In this document: positions 33,527 to 45,780 of the stretch, in pieces | Layout: each line of letters opens with the position of its first letter | Numbering within the stretch: the stretch's first letter is position 1 | Assembly (NCBI GenBank): GCA_026214975.1 | Contig: JAOBSW010001195.1 | Span: 434,001-498,000, forward strand | Length of the DNA stretch: 64,000 nt | Source of the DNA: Gentiana macrophylla | Lineage: Eukaryota; Streptophyta; Magnoliopsida; Gentianales; Gentianaceae | Direction: 5' to 3' | Made by a program: the position numbers and the translations under genes | Notes under the pieces: generated by a model | Told to the model about the DNA's origin: nothing | Seen by the model: only the letters and a program-made list of their open reading frames with translations | The model's database searches: none

Positions 33527-33658
33527 CCAACCAAATTTAATCCGGTTTGGTTCCAAACCAAACGAATTCATTTGGTTTGTTATCGGTTTGGTTAATTCGG
33601 ATTGGTTTGGATCGGTTTACGGTTTGGATTGGTTTACTGGTTATTTTGCTCAACCCTA

Positions 33659-34543
33659 GCTGAGATCCAATCTAGTTATCTTGATTCTTGGCGGTGGTCG
33701 CTCAATCAAGATAATTTCGAAAGGTAGGTAGCCATTTACCAATCACAACTCTTTGTGATTCTTAGTGGTTGAACAGTCAACTCTTTGACAGTACACATCA
33801 CTATGTTGTGGTCAACCCCTTGTCTCTAAAATTAGACAGTCCTAACAGTGGTCAATCACCGCAAAATTTTAGTTATGTCACAACCCAATATTCGCGAGAT
33901 CTTATACGATCGTGTCTCAATAACGACAATATACCTGAGGTAGGTCAACTCCTGGTGGTGGTCGATCAGTTGGATCCAAACAATGGCTCTTCACCATCAT
34001 TATAATATTTGGGAGACAATATTCTGACTTTATTTTCGTTGTGGGAGTAATTTTAAATTAATTCACTTAATTAATTTTAATTTGTTACGGTTTCATCAAA
34101 AATCTATCTCTATAGACATACACCCTACACATTCATCTAGATCGTGCCTAGTCATGCATCTATCAAATCATATAAAATAAATACATGCACAAAATAAATA
34201 AATGCAAAAAGTAACCGATATGATCATGTACTTTTCCCAAGTGCGGTTTCAAATACAATTGACGAAACCGTGGGTCACAATCTATGTGTAGCTGCAATCT
34301 CCAATAGGATGTCTATATCTTCTTTCGTTGGCCTTCATCTTCTGCTCCATTCTTGTTACATAAAATTTATCTAATAAAAATTGCACCCGCCGCACACTGG
34401 GGGGAAGCTAACGTGAATGGGATAAATGCAGAAAATAAACTAGGCTTGTTCTTCATAGAGGCCTAGGATAAATATATACCAAGAGAAAAATAAATCATTC
34501 ACATCTATCATATTGGTCGAGTCCATGATCAATAGGGGTCCAT
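33659..34543. other. Non-coding stretch between the hAT-like shell and the MULE
   Basis: No gene is visible. It holds diverged GTGGTCAACC / GTGGTCAATC / GGTGGTCGATC phrases (33665-33970) and AT-rich sequence. By position it may be the leader or LTR of the old copia relic, but I see no primer site or LTR tip to prove it. Confidence 0.3.
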
Positions 34544-34552
34544 ATAATTATA
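34544..34552. repeat. 9-bp TSD of the MULE (left copy)
   Basis: ATAATTATA; the identical ATAATTATA is at 60052-60060. Nine bases is the usual Mutator-family TSD length. Confidence 0.75.
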
Positions 34553-34900
34553 TAGGCAAAAAACCTTTTGCCCCCTGTGGTTTGTCAATTGAAGCTTTTA
34601 CCCCTTGTGGTTTAAAAATATATGTTTCACCCCCTTGGGGTTTTCCACAAACCATCAAATTTAAATTCAGTCAAATATAAGAGAATATTCCTTTTTTAAG
34701 TGTCATCCCATTTTACCCTTACTTTCTTTATTATTAATTTTTTTCTTTTTTTTAAAGATAACCCATCAGCATTTTATCATTATTACCCAATGTTATTTCC
34801 CAAAAAATGGGAAGAACGACGAGGAAAAGGACCATAGCTGCTGCTGCTGTGATATCTGGTGAAATTTACCATTCCGACCGTGATTTGCTGCTTTTTCTGG
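34553..34900 (+). repeat. Left terminal inverted repeat of the MULE
   Basis: Aligns by eye with the reverse complement of the right end over about 350 bp with gaps. Shared blocks include ACCTTTTGCCCC, AAAAATATATG.TTCACCCCC, GGGGTTTTCCACAA.CCATCAA, AGAATATTC, TAACCCATCAGCA and ACCATTCCGAC. The inner limit is approximate. Confidence 0.75.
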
Positions 34901-36054
34901 CTAGGTAAGCGATCTTCTTCCTTTTCCATGATTTTTTGCTGCTACACCGGTTTTATGTCCGGTGAGTTGTTGATTTCCTAGAATCAGTGCATTGGCTGCT
35001 CAATGTGAATTTGATTGGCAAGTTTGAGAGGTTTGTTTTTAGGGTTGGAGGTGGGGAAAGCGTTGTGTATTATGTACTCCTATCTGATATCACCAATTTT
35101 TTTTTTTTGAACTTTACTGCTAGATTTGGAAGGATAATGTATTTGATAACGACTAAGTGTAGTTTTTGAAATTTACTGCTAGATTTGGAAGGATAATCGT
35201 GAAATCCTTAACAAACTAAAGAATGTCCAAATAAAATGTTTTATCTTTTTGCACGATCACGATTCTTGATATTGAAAGTGGTAGCATGAGCTTATGAGGC
35301 TTGTTAATTGGGTGGTGGAAAGGGTAGTTTGCAGGGTGTTGTGGATGGATTACTTGACCTTAGGGATCTTAGGGTGCTTAGATAAGACGCCCCGTGAGGA
35401 GGATGCTGCAAGAAAAGCAATGCAGGAATATGTTTATTTCTAGTGTTCTGCACCCTTTCTACTCCTTATTACGATTCAAACACTTTTTGGTAATCCGGTT
35501 CTTACTTCTAAACCGTGGTCAGGTCTAAACACAATGGGGTTCAATTGCTAAAATGTAAAATCTATAAAAATTTGCACCAAATGTAATGCATTTCTTTCAT
35601 ATAACTGTATCTTCAAATTTGTCTCTTTGAATAATGAAGAGATTATGATGTATCACAACACATTCGCACCCTGAACACAAATTCTATAATATGGAAGGAA
35701 CAAACTGATACTTACGTGTATAAAATAGAGAGTATAAGAAAAGATGTTGAAACTAAAAGAGAGTCTAAAATGAAAAAAAAAAAAGTATTCCCATACTCTT
35801 TAATATAGCACCGTACTCCTTAATATAGCACCGTACTCCTTAATATATACTTGTGTGCCTGATGATATAAGTCTGCCCACACTATGCTAAATTACAACTG
35901 GGCTCCTATTTTCAAGAAACAATTTGGTTATTGAAGATATACGGCGCTATATTGTTATTAAGTGTCCGATCGTTTCACTTTTATATTTCAGCTGCAATGT
36001 CCACCACCAACAGTAGGCGTGGACGAACCGGAGGAACTCGCGACATTCTGTATG

Positions 36055-36068
36055 AGTATAGAAAGTGT
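36055..36068. repeat. TSD of the LINE (left copy)
   Basis: AGTATAGAAAGTGT; the same 14 bases are at 50920-50933. The length is typical of LINE target-primed insertion. Confidence 0.9.
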
Positions 36069-36566
36069 TTTTTTCTTTTTTTTGTAAAACTCATAATTTT
36101 ATTAGAAAGAAAAACTGAAGTTTTACAAGAGTCATCTCCTGACTAACTACCAAAAAAATTGCGTCGTCCACACATGTTCGCCACCTCCTCAAAGCCATAG
36201 TCCGGCAAACCCAAGGTGAGAAAATCCGGGTGCTAAGGAAAGAGTATGGCCTCCCATGTACTGGAAAGAAAAACTTAAGATCCAGAAGAAGAAGCAAAAA
36301 GGACAGCAAATAGTGTTCTTCCAAGACTGCACTAGGTAAAAGCAATGAGAGCCAACATGAATGCCTTTTGCAGCAGCAGTAGAGCTTGGTCTTGTGTGGT
36401 ATAGTCCAGCAAAAACTAAAGAACAGCATAACCAAGCTATAATCCACATTCATCTAATATTTTCCCTTGTAGCAAAGTAAGTACACCTGCATAGCTAATT
36501 GAGGTGATGCAGCAACCAAAAAAAGGTGTAAGACCAGGAAGAAAAGAAAGAGAGACACAACTTGTT

Positions 36567-36594
36567 TGCACCCTTCATGTTGATGAAGGGTGCA
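36567..36594. other. Perfect 12-bp hairpin in the LINE 3' region
   Basis: TGCACCCTTCAT-GTTG-ATGAAGGGTGCA. A related hairpin with a 10-bp stem (GCACCCTTCA / TGAAGGGTGC, loop of 6) lies at 36748-36773. Both are in the LINE 3' region, after or at the end of the RNase H frame. Confidence 0.7.
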
Positions 36595-36799
36595 TCCCAG
36601 TTGTATTTTCCATAGTAAGAAAGCTCAACAGTAAGTGTATGATGGAAGTCAGTCTTACAAAAAGGAGAGATATCCCGGAGCAACAGAAAGCAACCAGCAG
36701 TGATAAACCGGTAAAAAAGATAATGCAAAGACAGAAACCACCTGTTTGCACCCTTCAAGGGTATGAAGGGTGCTTCCAGAGATTTATTTCCATGGTTTA

Positions 36800-37290
36800 T
36801 CATATTGCCTTTGTTCTGATAATGGGGAGCTGGAGCATATCCTTTTTGATAAGTAAGCCAATTTCCCATTCTAGTTGGTAACCTGCACAAATATGAGAAC
36901 TTTGTGTAGTACTGGCCTGCTTTGCCAGGCAATCTGCATTGGAGTTTGACTCTCTAAAGATGTGCCGAATCTGGTACTGATATGTTGCCATGCGATGCTT
37001 GATATCTACAATATCAAGTTCATATTTCCAAGGGACTTGAGCTTTGCCAGTGAACATATTAACCAAAATCTGAGAGTGTGTTTCCAGAGTCACATTATAA
37101 AGGTTGAGCTAAATAAACTGTTGGTATTGATCTCATATGCTTCATAACCTACAATGATAACATGTCCATGATGGTCTCTGATGATGAAACCACCCCCTGC
37201 AATACCAGGATTACCCAGAGCAGATCCATCTGAATTCATTTTATATCCATTAATATCAGGGAATTTCCACTTCACAGGTATATGCTGCAA
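36800..37290 (-). pseudogene. LINE RNase H domain
   Basis: Two minus-strand frames. The first (37090-37290) has WKFPDINGYKMNSDGSALGN followed by PGIAGGGFIIRDHHG, the start of an RNase H fold with the first catalytic Asp in DGSALGN. The second (36800-37093) has QIRHIFRESNSNADCLAKQA, the end of the fold with its acidic residue. Plant L1 elements often carry this domain after RT. The two frames are offset, so the protein is broken near 37090. Confidence 0.8.
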
Positions 37291-37639
37291 GATAGGTTTA
37301 GGGGCAAAGCATTGAATTATGGTGTGCTGTATGAGGATATCATCTTGTATGGATCTTTTGTGAAAAGTAAAAGAAGCACAAGACAGTTTTAGACTACCAA
37401 AAATAGCAAAAAATTATAGAGGCATGTGGGATTGCCACATCCTCATATAGAGTCTTGTTCCTGGCTTTCCAAAGCTCCCAATAGATGAAAATAGGAACCA
37501 AAGGTAATACAGTCTTCAAGGCACCCTGGATGCTAGGGTAAATCCATATGCCTATAGCTTGTTGAAGACTACCACAAGGATTATTCCCCCATTGAAATAA
37601 GGTCTGAAAATGTCCCCAGATTTGTTGAGCTTCAGGGTA

Positions 37640-38060
37640 GTGCCAAAAAACATGTTCAACAATTTCCTCATCATTACAGAATAAGCATTTAAATGGCCTA
37701 TGTATACCAAATTTTCAAAGTTGAGCTGCAAAAGGAATCCATTTCTAAGTCTTCAGAAAAAGAAAGATACCTTACCTGGTATATAAGGCGTCAAGACTTC
37801 TTTTAAATCATAGAGAGACTGTCTTCTTTTTCTGAGGATCTCATAGGCAGATTTGATGGTGAATTTGCCATTGGATCTAGGAGTCCATATCCATTTATTG
37901 TGACCAACATATTGCATGTTTTCATCATCCACTTCTTGGGCAAGGCTAACAAGTTTCCAAGCATATAATTTGTAGAGAGTGTAGGTGCCTCTCATGACAG
38001 AGCTGGCACAAAGACCTTGTCTAGTTCTCAACTTCCACCAAAGTTTACAAGAAAAAACTT
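37640..38060 (-). pseudogene. LINE zinc-binding RT-associated segment
   Basis: The frame at 37753-38031 reads WIWTPRSNGKFTIKSAYEIL, the W-x-x-x-x-NG-x-F-x-x-KSAY pattern of the zf-RVT region that follows RT in plant LINEs. Around 37640-37690 another frame has CNDEEIVEHVFWHYP, the Cys/His end of the same region. Frames are interrupted between these pieces. Confidence 0.7.
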
Positions 38061-38316
38061 GCGGAAGGACTTACAGGTTTCTGGTTCCAGGATCATTTTC
38101 ATTGGTGGGGAAGCAAACATCTGCCCAACATCTCCAGATATGTCTCTTTGCTTTATCTGTGTCTAACCATAGAAAGTGTGAAAGGATATAATCTATTCTT
38201 TTAAACACAGTGGCAGACATTTTTAGGGCAGTAAGGATATGTATAGGAATAGAAGATATAACAAGCTTAATTGGGATAAGTCTACCCCATATGGAGGGAA
38301 ATTTAGCATACCAACC

Positions 38317-39454
38317 CTACAGCTTATTTTCAAGTTTTTGAATAAGGGGGATGAAATAACAATGTTTAGGTCCACCTTCATAAATAGGACACCCAAGGTA
38401 GGTAAAGGGGAAGGTATCCTTTTTCATACCAGTGACAGTCTTTACCATATCAATAGTGTGAGAATTTGCATGTTTAGATATGAAGAAGGAACTTTTATTA
38501 GCATTAATTTGCTGGCCAAAAGCAAGCTCATGGTGGTGTATGAAGGTAAAAAGATTTTTGAGAGATTTCTTAGTGGCTCTAGCAAAGACAATTAAGTCAT
38601 CAGCATACATACAATGGGTGACTGGGATAAAACCTTTGGGGATAGCATAATGCTCAACATGAGTTTGAAAAGTATGTTTAAGGCCCCTAGTTAGAGCTTC
38701 AGACACAAGGATAAAATGGTAGGGGAGATAGGATCTCCTTGTTTGATGCCTCTAGAGTTTTGAAATAAACCAGTAGGGGAACCATTTATCAAAACAGAAA
38801 ACCAACTGAAAGTAAGGTTATTCATAATGAGTTTCACAAACATCTCAGAGAAACCAAATTGAAGCAAAACAGTCTTAAGAAAAGGCCAGGACACTCTATC
38901 AAAAGCTTTTGTAACATCAAATTTGAAAATGATGTTGTGACCCCTGCTTTTCTGTGCACAAATTGGGCTAACTCTTGAACAAAAAGGACATTATCCGCTA
39001 TATCTTTACCTTTCAAAAAAGCAGATTGCTCAACAGATATAAGTAAAGGGAGTACCACATGTAACATGGTGCAAAGGAACTTGGTGAAGAGCTTGTTTGG
39101 AAAGGTTCTGAGAGCAATGGGCCTATAATCTGCAAAAGTTTTTGGAGCTTCTTTTTTGGGAATCAGAGTAATCACAGTAGCTCCAATAGCTTGAGGGATG
39201 TAACCACCAGACAGAAAATGTTTAGTTGCTTCAGAAACATCAACTGCAATAATATCCCAGCAAGTTCTATAGAAAGAACCTGTAAAACCATCCATTCCAG
39301 CTGCACTATTAGGATCAAGGTCAAAAACAGCATTTTTGACTTCTTCCATAGAGACTTCTTTGGTAAGGTTGGCATTTTGATCATCAGTGAGGACAGTGGG
39401 GATGAACTGAAGAAGGTCTTCCATGGCTTGTATATCCACACTATTATCACCTTT
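38317..39454 (-). pseudogene. LINE reverse transcriptase
   Basis: Begins at the copia junction with TDDQNANLTKEVSMEEVKNA and AAGMDGFTGSFYRTCWDII. It continues with VITLIPKKEAPKTFADYRPI, SAFLKGKDIADNVLF, GIKQGDPISPTIL and the catalytic motif MYADDLIVF (38597-38610). These are the standard non-LTR RT blocks. A frameshift near 38940 and another near 38700 disrupt the frame. The upstream part of the protein is on the far side of the copia element. Confidence 0.85.
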
Positions 39455-41194
39455 TGTTGGTTCCTTGGAAAGGCTAACACAAGTTTAGAGGGGGGGTGAA
39501 TAAACTTGTCCCTAAAACTGGATTTAAAAAAAATTAAGGTTCAGTTAAACTTGTGTGGAGTTAAGCTGACTGAGCTGAGTTTAAGTCAAACTAACTTAAG
39601 CTTAAAACTGAGTCAACCGGCAGCGGATATAGTTTTAGCCTTTTTCTTGATCTTGTTATTCTCTGTGAAAACTGAGTGTAGTAAACTGAATTCTGATGAA
39701 TGTCAGTTTGTGAACTGTGAAGTATATAACAATCAATTATCAAAATGCTGTAAATAAATGCTGAATAAATAAGTAAGTGCGTAAAGTAAATAAGGCAAGT
39801 ATTATAGAGGTTCCAGGTGGTGTAATCTTGTACGTCCTCTCTTCCCCTGTGGTGCGGAGGAAAATTCCACTTGAACTTCTTGAGGTGAACTGTTACAAAA
39901 AGTCCTAAACAATAGTCCTTGGCTAATCCCTAGCGTCACTATCTAAACAGTTGTAGAACAGGTAGAACTGTTGTTCTCCAATTGCTTGGAATACTGATCC
40001 TTGGAGTGTAAAATTGCCTCTTCACCAGCTACCACCACAAACACAGTCTACCCGATTGCTTGTCACAACTGTCCTTGGTGAAATCTTCCCGGTTTGCTTC
40101 ACAGTCTAAAACTTTTGATGTAGAATCAAAGTTGGGCTGAGAATCAATAAATTGATTCTTGTTTGTGGTTCTTCAATGTGTCTGATTCTTGATAAAATCT
40201 GTGTAGCTTGAACACTTGAAGAATTTCTAGATATGATCTTGTTATAGCGCAAAGATGATAGCAATTCGAATGATTAATGCACACGTTAATTCTTGTTAAA
40301 TCTCTGTATTCTTGTACATGTAATCCTTGGTGCAAAGGTCCTCTATTTATAGTGTGAGGTCCAACGTTCATCTGTCTTCAATTCGAATTGTATCAATGTC
40401 TCTCTTCTAACGGCTATATTTTTCGATTTTTCATTGCATTGTCGAAGATTTCATCCAATAAAATCGCTTCCTTTATTACGTTCGACTGTACGATCAGTTG
40501 TTGGATGGCTGACATATAAAACTGAGTTTCCTTATCATTTTTATACTGATTTTATTGTTAGTCAGTTTCTTAACTAACTTGGAGCGTTAACTGAGATTTT
40601 ACTCTTCTTCAAATATCAGTACTCTAGTTTTCAACTTATTATAATTGACTTAATCAGAGTACATCATGACTCATTATCATCTAAGAACTCATTGTCCTTA
40701 TGATTCTTAGGTCTTCATTCAAGATCCATAAAGTCATTTCAGGTCACCACAATCTTGCTCAAGTCTAACTTTCTGATCTCGACGTAGTCTTCATAATCGA
40801 GTTTGAACCTCGGTTCTTCAATCTTCAAAAAGCGAGTCTGTGACCCTCGGTTCTTGATCTTCTTAGATAAGCCAATCGAGTCTGTGTCCTCGTGGAACTT
40901 ATTTTCTTGATTTGATCTTTGGTGTATTCTCGAGTCGATTTACCTATCTTAGTGATTTCGATTTTCTAGATGACTTCCGCTTTTTCGCTTTTACAACACA
41001 CTAATCAAGTTATGATGCTTGTCTGATGTAACTTATACAAATATCAGACTCTAGTAAAACCTATACATTCAGTTCTCGACATCTTTTAGCTTTTCACTAT
41101 AATAGCTGGCTTCAGCACTTCATCAATGGGGTTAAGATAATACTTTGAATAAATATGATGAATTATCATCAAAACATAAATTTTATTTCCAACA
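39455..41194 (-). repeat. 3' LTR of copia element E
   Basis: TGTTGG...CCAACA on the plus strand; TATA box CTATAAATAG at 40343-40352 (minus). Compared with the other two copies of this LTR it carries many CTG/CAG to TCG/CGA-type changes, mainly at 40425-40990. Confidence 0.9.
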
Positions 41195-41210
41195 ATTTCC
41201 CCCTTTTTGA
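41195..41210 (-). other. Polypurine tract of element E
   Basis: Minus strand TCAAAAAGGGGGAAAT directly upstream of the 3' LTR start TGTTGG. Confidence 0.8.
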
Positions 41211-41338
41211 TGATGCCAAAACTCTCCCTAAAAGAAAAGCTTAAAGATCAAAACAATGTAAAACTGGAAACTGGATTTCATTAGAATGAGCAAAAACTGG
41301 AATAGTTACATTTTTGTTCAAAATAGTGTAACTAGATA

Positions 41339-42186
41339 CTAAGTTCTCTTCTGTGCTTTTTGCATGACTGAATCAAATTTTCTTGCTTTGTCATACATAT
41401 GAAAATCATCTTCTAGCTTGGAGTCTATCTTTGAAAAGGTCTTTTTGTAGTCAACTTGACTACCTTCCTGCCATCTTCTCCATTGAAATAGCTTTGGTAA
41501 ATCTGATTCTTTCAAGTAGTAATTTTCAAATTCTACTACATCTGCTTTCATTTGTTCAGTCTTATCTTTAATTATCAGTTTATCATCAATCCTCTGATTC
41601 TTCTTATACTGTGCCATTTTCTGCTTTGAGAATAAATCAGATAAAAAGTAGTTCAAGGATTCTTCAGTTGTCCTGTCCTTGTACTTAGCTTTGATAGGAT
41701 TGTGATCGTTGGTAAACTTCATCCATAGATCCTTTGTTAGAGTAACTCTTCTGTCTCTAGATTGACTGTATTTTGCAATGAGTTGATCGTCAGTTAGTTC
41801 TTTCCTTAAGAACTTAGGATCTGATTAGTATATTTGCAATTCATCTTCAAGTCGCTTCATTTCTCCAAGTAACTTCAGCTTTTCTTCTTCAGCTTCCCCC
41901 TTTTTGGCATCATATAACTGATCTACCAGGGCATGGGTTGCTTTTTGATCTGTTGAGATCTGTCTCTGAGAAGCAAGTACTTCCTTAAGCTGAGTTTCTA
42001 ACCCGTAGATATGTTGATTCATATGCCAGTGAGCCTGTGCTTGTGTTTCCCTATCTACTGCAGTTGAGTCTACAAGTTTTTGTTTGAGTAACACAATTTC
42101 TGACACATAGCTTCATACATTTCGAATGTCAGTTCATCTAACTCTATTATTAATCTTTCTTGTTTTGATTTTTCTGAAGTGGCCAT
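41339..42186 (-). pseudogene. Extra ORF downstream of pol in element E
   Basis: Begins MATSEKSKQERLIIELDELT at 42186, shifts frame near 42100, continues as MSEIVLLKQKLVDSTAVDRE ... LVDQLYDAKKGEAEEEKLKL to a stop at 41825, and resumes in the frame at 41339-41722 (KFTNDHNPIKAKYKDRTTEE). Composition is Glu/Lys/Gln/Leu-rich with heptad-like spacing, so coiled coil is likely; no membrane segment is visible. Sirevirus copia elements often have an extra 'env-like' ORF at this position, but I see no sequence evidence for an envelope role. A frameshift and one stop disable it. Confidence 0.6.
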
Positions 42187-42671
42187 GTTTGAGTGTGAAC
42201 ACAAAAGTTGATTTTTCAGAAGAAAGAGATTTTTAAGAGTCTGTTTTGTTTTCTAGAAAGTGATGAGAATTTTGAAAAATAATGTGAACGGAGGTTGAAT
42301 AAGTAGGTAGTAAATTCTGGCGGTTGAGTAGTACAACTTTTCAAATTCCATGATGGTTTTAGGTAACCGATACATGTACTGTTCTGACAAACGTGGGGTC
42401 TACACGCGAAATTCTGACAAAAAGAACTGCGGTAATTTAATGCGATATAACCGCTGTCGCTTTTATCTTGTCAACCTTTGACTTGAGTTGACTGGAATAA
42501 AAACTGAGACTGAAGTCAATTTGAAGATGCAACTTTCGGTTTGTAAAATTATTCGATCATGATTTGATTGATCGAGTTTGAAATTGTTGATGTCAATGAC
42601 TAGTCTGTTAAGTGAGCGTACCCATCATAACAAAGATTAATCCCCTTGATGAATTTCTGGCTTAACTGATT

Positions 42672-43271
42672 TCAACTGACTTTGATTATCCCAAATTCAA
42701 TTCTTAGTTTGGCAAATCTTTCTTTGTCCAATGGCTTTGTAAAGATATCTGCGTGATCTCTTATGAAGTGGTGACGCACATCAATGTGCTTTGTTCTTGA
42801 GTGTAAAACTGGATTATCAGTGATTGCAATTGAACTTGTGTTATCACACATTATCAGAATCATTCCTTCTTCTATCCCATAATCCCTTAATTGCTGTCTG
42901 ATCCATAAAACTTGAGCACAACAACTTCTAGTTGCTATATATTCTGCTTCAGCTATTGAAGTTGAGATTAAGTTTTGTTTCTTGCTAAACCATGACACAA
43001 GTCTATTTCCCAATAACTGACATGTGCCTGAAGTGCTTTTTCTGTCCACTTTGCATCCAGCATAATCTGAGTCTGAATAAGAAATCAGCTTGAATTCTCC
43101 TTCTTTTGAGTACCATATTCCAACTCCATCTGTGTCTTTCAAATATTTCAATGTCCTTTTCACAACTGTGAGATGACTTTCCTTTGGTTTGGACTGAAAT
43201 CTTGCACATACACCGACAGTAAAAGATATGTCTGGCCTACTTGCTGTAAGATAGAGTAAGCTTCCAATCAT
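42672..43271 (-). pseudogene. RNase H of element E
   Basis: A continuous 199-codon frame from MIGSLLYLTASRPDISFTVG through LISYSDSDYAGCKVDRKSTS, SWFSKKQNLISTSIAEAEYI and CDNTSSIAITDNPVLHSRTK to HADIFTKPLDKERFAKL. The copia RNase H catalytic residues are present (D in SDSDYAG, E in AEAEYIA, D in MCDNTS). It is cut off from RT by breaks between 43272 and 43490. Element C lacks all of this beyond GSLLYLTA. Confidence 0.85.
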
Positions 43272-43490
43272 CCTTCTGTAGAGTGTTTGATCAACATCTT
43301 TGCCTTCTTTGTCTTCGTCTAACCTGATGGTTGGTCCCTATGGTTGTAGAAATTCAGTAGATTTTTCCATACCAAACTTTTTGATAAGTTCTCTTGTATA
43401 CTTTGTTTGGTGAATGAAAATTCCATCATCTAACTGTTTAACTTGTAAACCAATAAAATAATTCAATTCTCCCATCATACTCATCTGAAA

Positions 43491-44870
43491 TTAGCTTTTC
43501 ATCAAACATGCAAATTTTTCACATAGATGTTCATTTTCTGATCCAAAGATGATATCATCAACATAAATTTGAACAAGTAGAGTATTTTCACCATTCTTCA
43601 TTATGAACAATGTCTTGTCTATAGTTCCTTTGATGAATCCATTGTTCACTAGAAACTGAGATAGAGTTTCATACCAAGCTCTTGGTGCTTGTTTAAGTCC
43701 ATATAGAGCTTTCCTTAGTCTAAAAACATTGTCAGCTTGATCTTTGATTTCAAATCCAGGTGGTTGTTGAACATAAACTTCTTCTTCAAGAATTCCATTC
43801 AGAAATGCACTTTTAACATCCATCTGGTAAACTTTGAATTTCTTGTGAGCTGCAAAGGCAAGAAATAGTCTGATTGCTTCTAATCTTGCAATTGGTGCAT
43901 AGGTTTCATCAAATTCTATGCCTTCTGCTTGAGAGTATCCCTTAGCTACAAATCTAGCTTTGTTTCTGATGATATTCCCATCTTCATCAAGTTTGTTTCT
44001 GAAAACCCATTTGGTTCCATTGATATTGACATGAACTGGTCTATCTACCGATTCCCATACTTTATTTCTCTCGATTTCATTGAGTTCTTCTTGCATAGCT
44101 AATATCCAGTCTGGATCTTTCAAAGCTTCTTCAATTTCTTTAGGTTCTGATTGAGATAGAAAACATGCAATCATTGCATCTAGTAGATGTCTTGTTCGAA
44201 CACCAGTTTGAGTATCACCAATTACTTGATCTTCAGGGTGATCTCTCATCCATTGATACGTGGGCGTTTGCATCACAGGGTCTATGTCTTGTTCGATTGG
44301 TTCTTCAAGAACTGGTCCTTGAATTTCTTCATTTGGATCAGGAACATGTAGTTCAGGAGTGGTTTGTTGAGTAATTGGAAACTGAGACTGATCTGGATCT
44401 GAACATTCTGAAATTTGTAGTCTACCAATGTCAACTGAAACTGGTTTTGGCATGACTGGTAACTGAGACTGAGAAACTAGTTCTTGTCGGTCTTCAGTTG
44501 TTTCACCAGGGAAGTTTGGTTCATCAAATACCACGTGAATTGATTTTTCATGCTTAAGTGTCCTTTTGTTTAGTACTCTAAAAGCTTTGTTGACACTTGA
44601 ATATCCTAGAAAAATTCCTTTATCAGCTTTAGGCTGAAAAACATGAAGTTGATCCTTCACATTATTGTGTATGAAACATTTGCTTCCAAAAGCATGAAAG
44701 TATGAAACATTTGGTTTTCTTCCATTCCTAATTTCATAAAAAGTCTTCTCATGTATTTTGTTCATGAGAGCTCTATTCTGTGTATAACAAGCTGTGTTAA
44801 CTGCTTCTGCCCAATATCTTTCAGGTAGTTTTGCTTCACAGATCATAGTCCTCCCAGCTTCTTTGAGCAT
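43491..44870 (-). pseudogene. End of integrase and reverse transcriptase of element E
   Basis: A 459-codon frame: end of the integrase core ([20 protein letters not shown]), SH3-like segment ([20 protein letters not shown]), a Pro/Glu/Gln linker, and copia RT with [79 protein letters not shown] and the catalytic YVDD ([11 protein letters not shown]). It stops at a TAA shortly after the YVDD block, where the next residues in frame ([11 protein letters not shown]) show that the stop is a mutation. Confidence 0.85.
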
Positions 44871-45780
44871 TTTGTTTCTTCTTTCAGCTACACCATTCTG
44901 TTGAGGTGTTCATGTGGCAGCCAGTTAGTGTAAGACACCATTCTCTTCACAGTATTCAATATTTATGTTGTTGAGGAATTCAGTTCCCTTATCTGATCTT
45001 ATTTTCACAACTGATACTCCTTTCTGATTTTGAAGTCTCTTGAGTAATTCAGTAAGTCTTTGCTTGGTTTCACTTTTCTTGGTTAAGAAGATTACCCAAG
45101 TGTATCTTGAAAAATCATCTACTACCACCAATGTATACTTCTTTCCACTGATACTAATTGGTGTAATAGGTCCAAATAAATCCATGTGTAGTAACTCCAG
45201 ATGTCTGGTTGTTGAATGCTGATATTTTTTCATGAAACTTGCTTTTGTTTGCTTTCCTTGTTGACATGCATCACATAAGCTGTCCTTCTTGTATGAAATT
45301 TCTGGTAGTCAATTGACTAACTGCTTCTTAACAAGTGTGTTGATGTCATCAAAGTTAAGATGACTCAGTTTGTTGTGCCATAGCCAACTGATTTCTGATT
45401 TGGTATGCACAAGCAAACAAGTTTCAGCAACGGCTGTTGTCCAATCTACTACATATATATTTTCTTTTCTTCTTCCGGCTAGGACAACTTGATAAGCTTA
45501 TTTGCTGACGACAACGCAAAATTCTTTGTCGAAAGTAACTTTGTATCCCATATCATAGAATTGACTGGTGCTGAGTAAGTTGTAGTGTAGTCCTTCAACA
45601 TAAGATACATTCTTGATTGTAAGTCCATTTCTGATTAAGGTGCCATAACCTCTGGTGTATCCAGGTTTGTCTTTCCTTCCAAAATTAACCTTTGGTCCAT
45701 CCTTTGCAATAAAATTACTGAGACAGTCTTTGCTCTTTGTCATGTGCCTAGAGCAACCACTGTCAAAGTACCATATATCT
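44871..45780 (-). pseudogene. Protease and integrase core of element E
   Basis: From right to left: the copia protease site FDSGCSRHMTKS (about 45730-45775), the frame 45498-45743 ending in LLSTSQFYDMGYKVTFDKEF, damaged integrase zinc region, and integrase core (44925-45233) with LLHMDLFGPITP (first Asp), KIRSDKGTEFLN (second Asp) and, after two stops, [10 protein letters not shown] (Glu) near 44890. All three catalytic positions are readable but not in one frame. Confidence 0.8.

Larger units (their letters stand above)
18531..33658. mobile_element. GGTTTGG-rich shell, possibly a non-autonomous hAT-like element
   Basis: Both flanks of element B (18531-19108 and 33532-33658) are full of degenerate GGTTTGG / GGTTTGGATTGG runs and have no coding capacity. 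The right end, read on the minus strand, is TAGGGTTGAGCAAAATAACC, a typical plant hAT terminus. Beyond it lies GCTGAGAT, and at the left end GCTGAGCT (18525-18532), a candidate 8-bp TSD with one mismatch. The left terminus is a poor match to the right one, so the class is uncertain. Without element B the shell would be about 0.7 kb. Confidence 0.4.

Noticed and set aside
36504..36881. 125-codon plus-strand frame
   Set aside because: It runs antisense to the LINE 3' end and RNase H tail; the repeated CTLHVDEG / CTLQGYEG text comes from the two hairpins.
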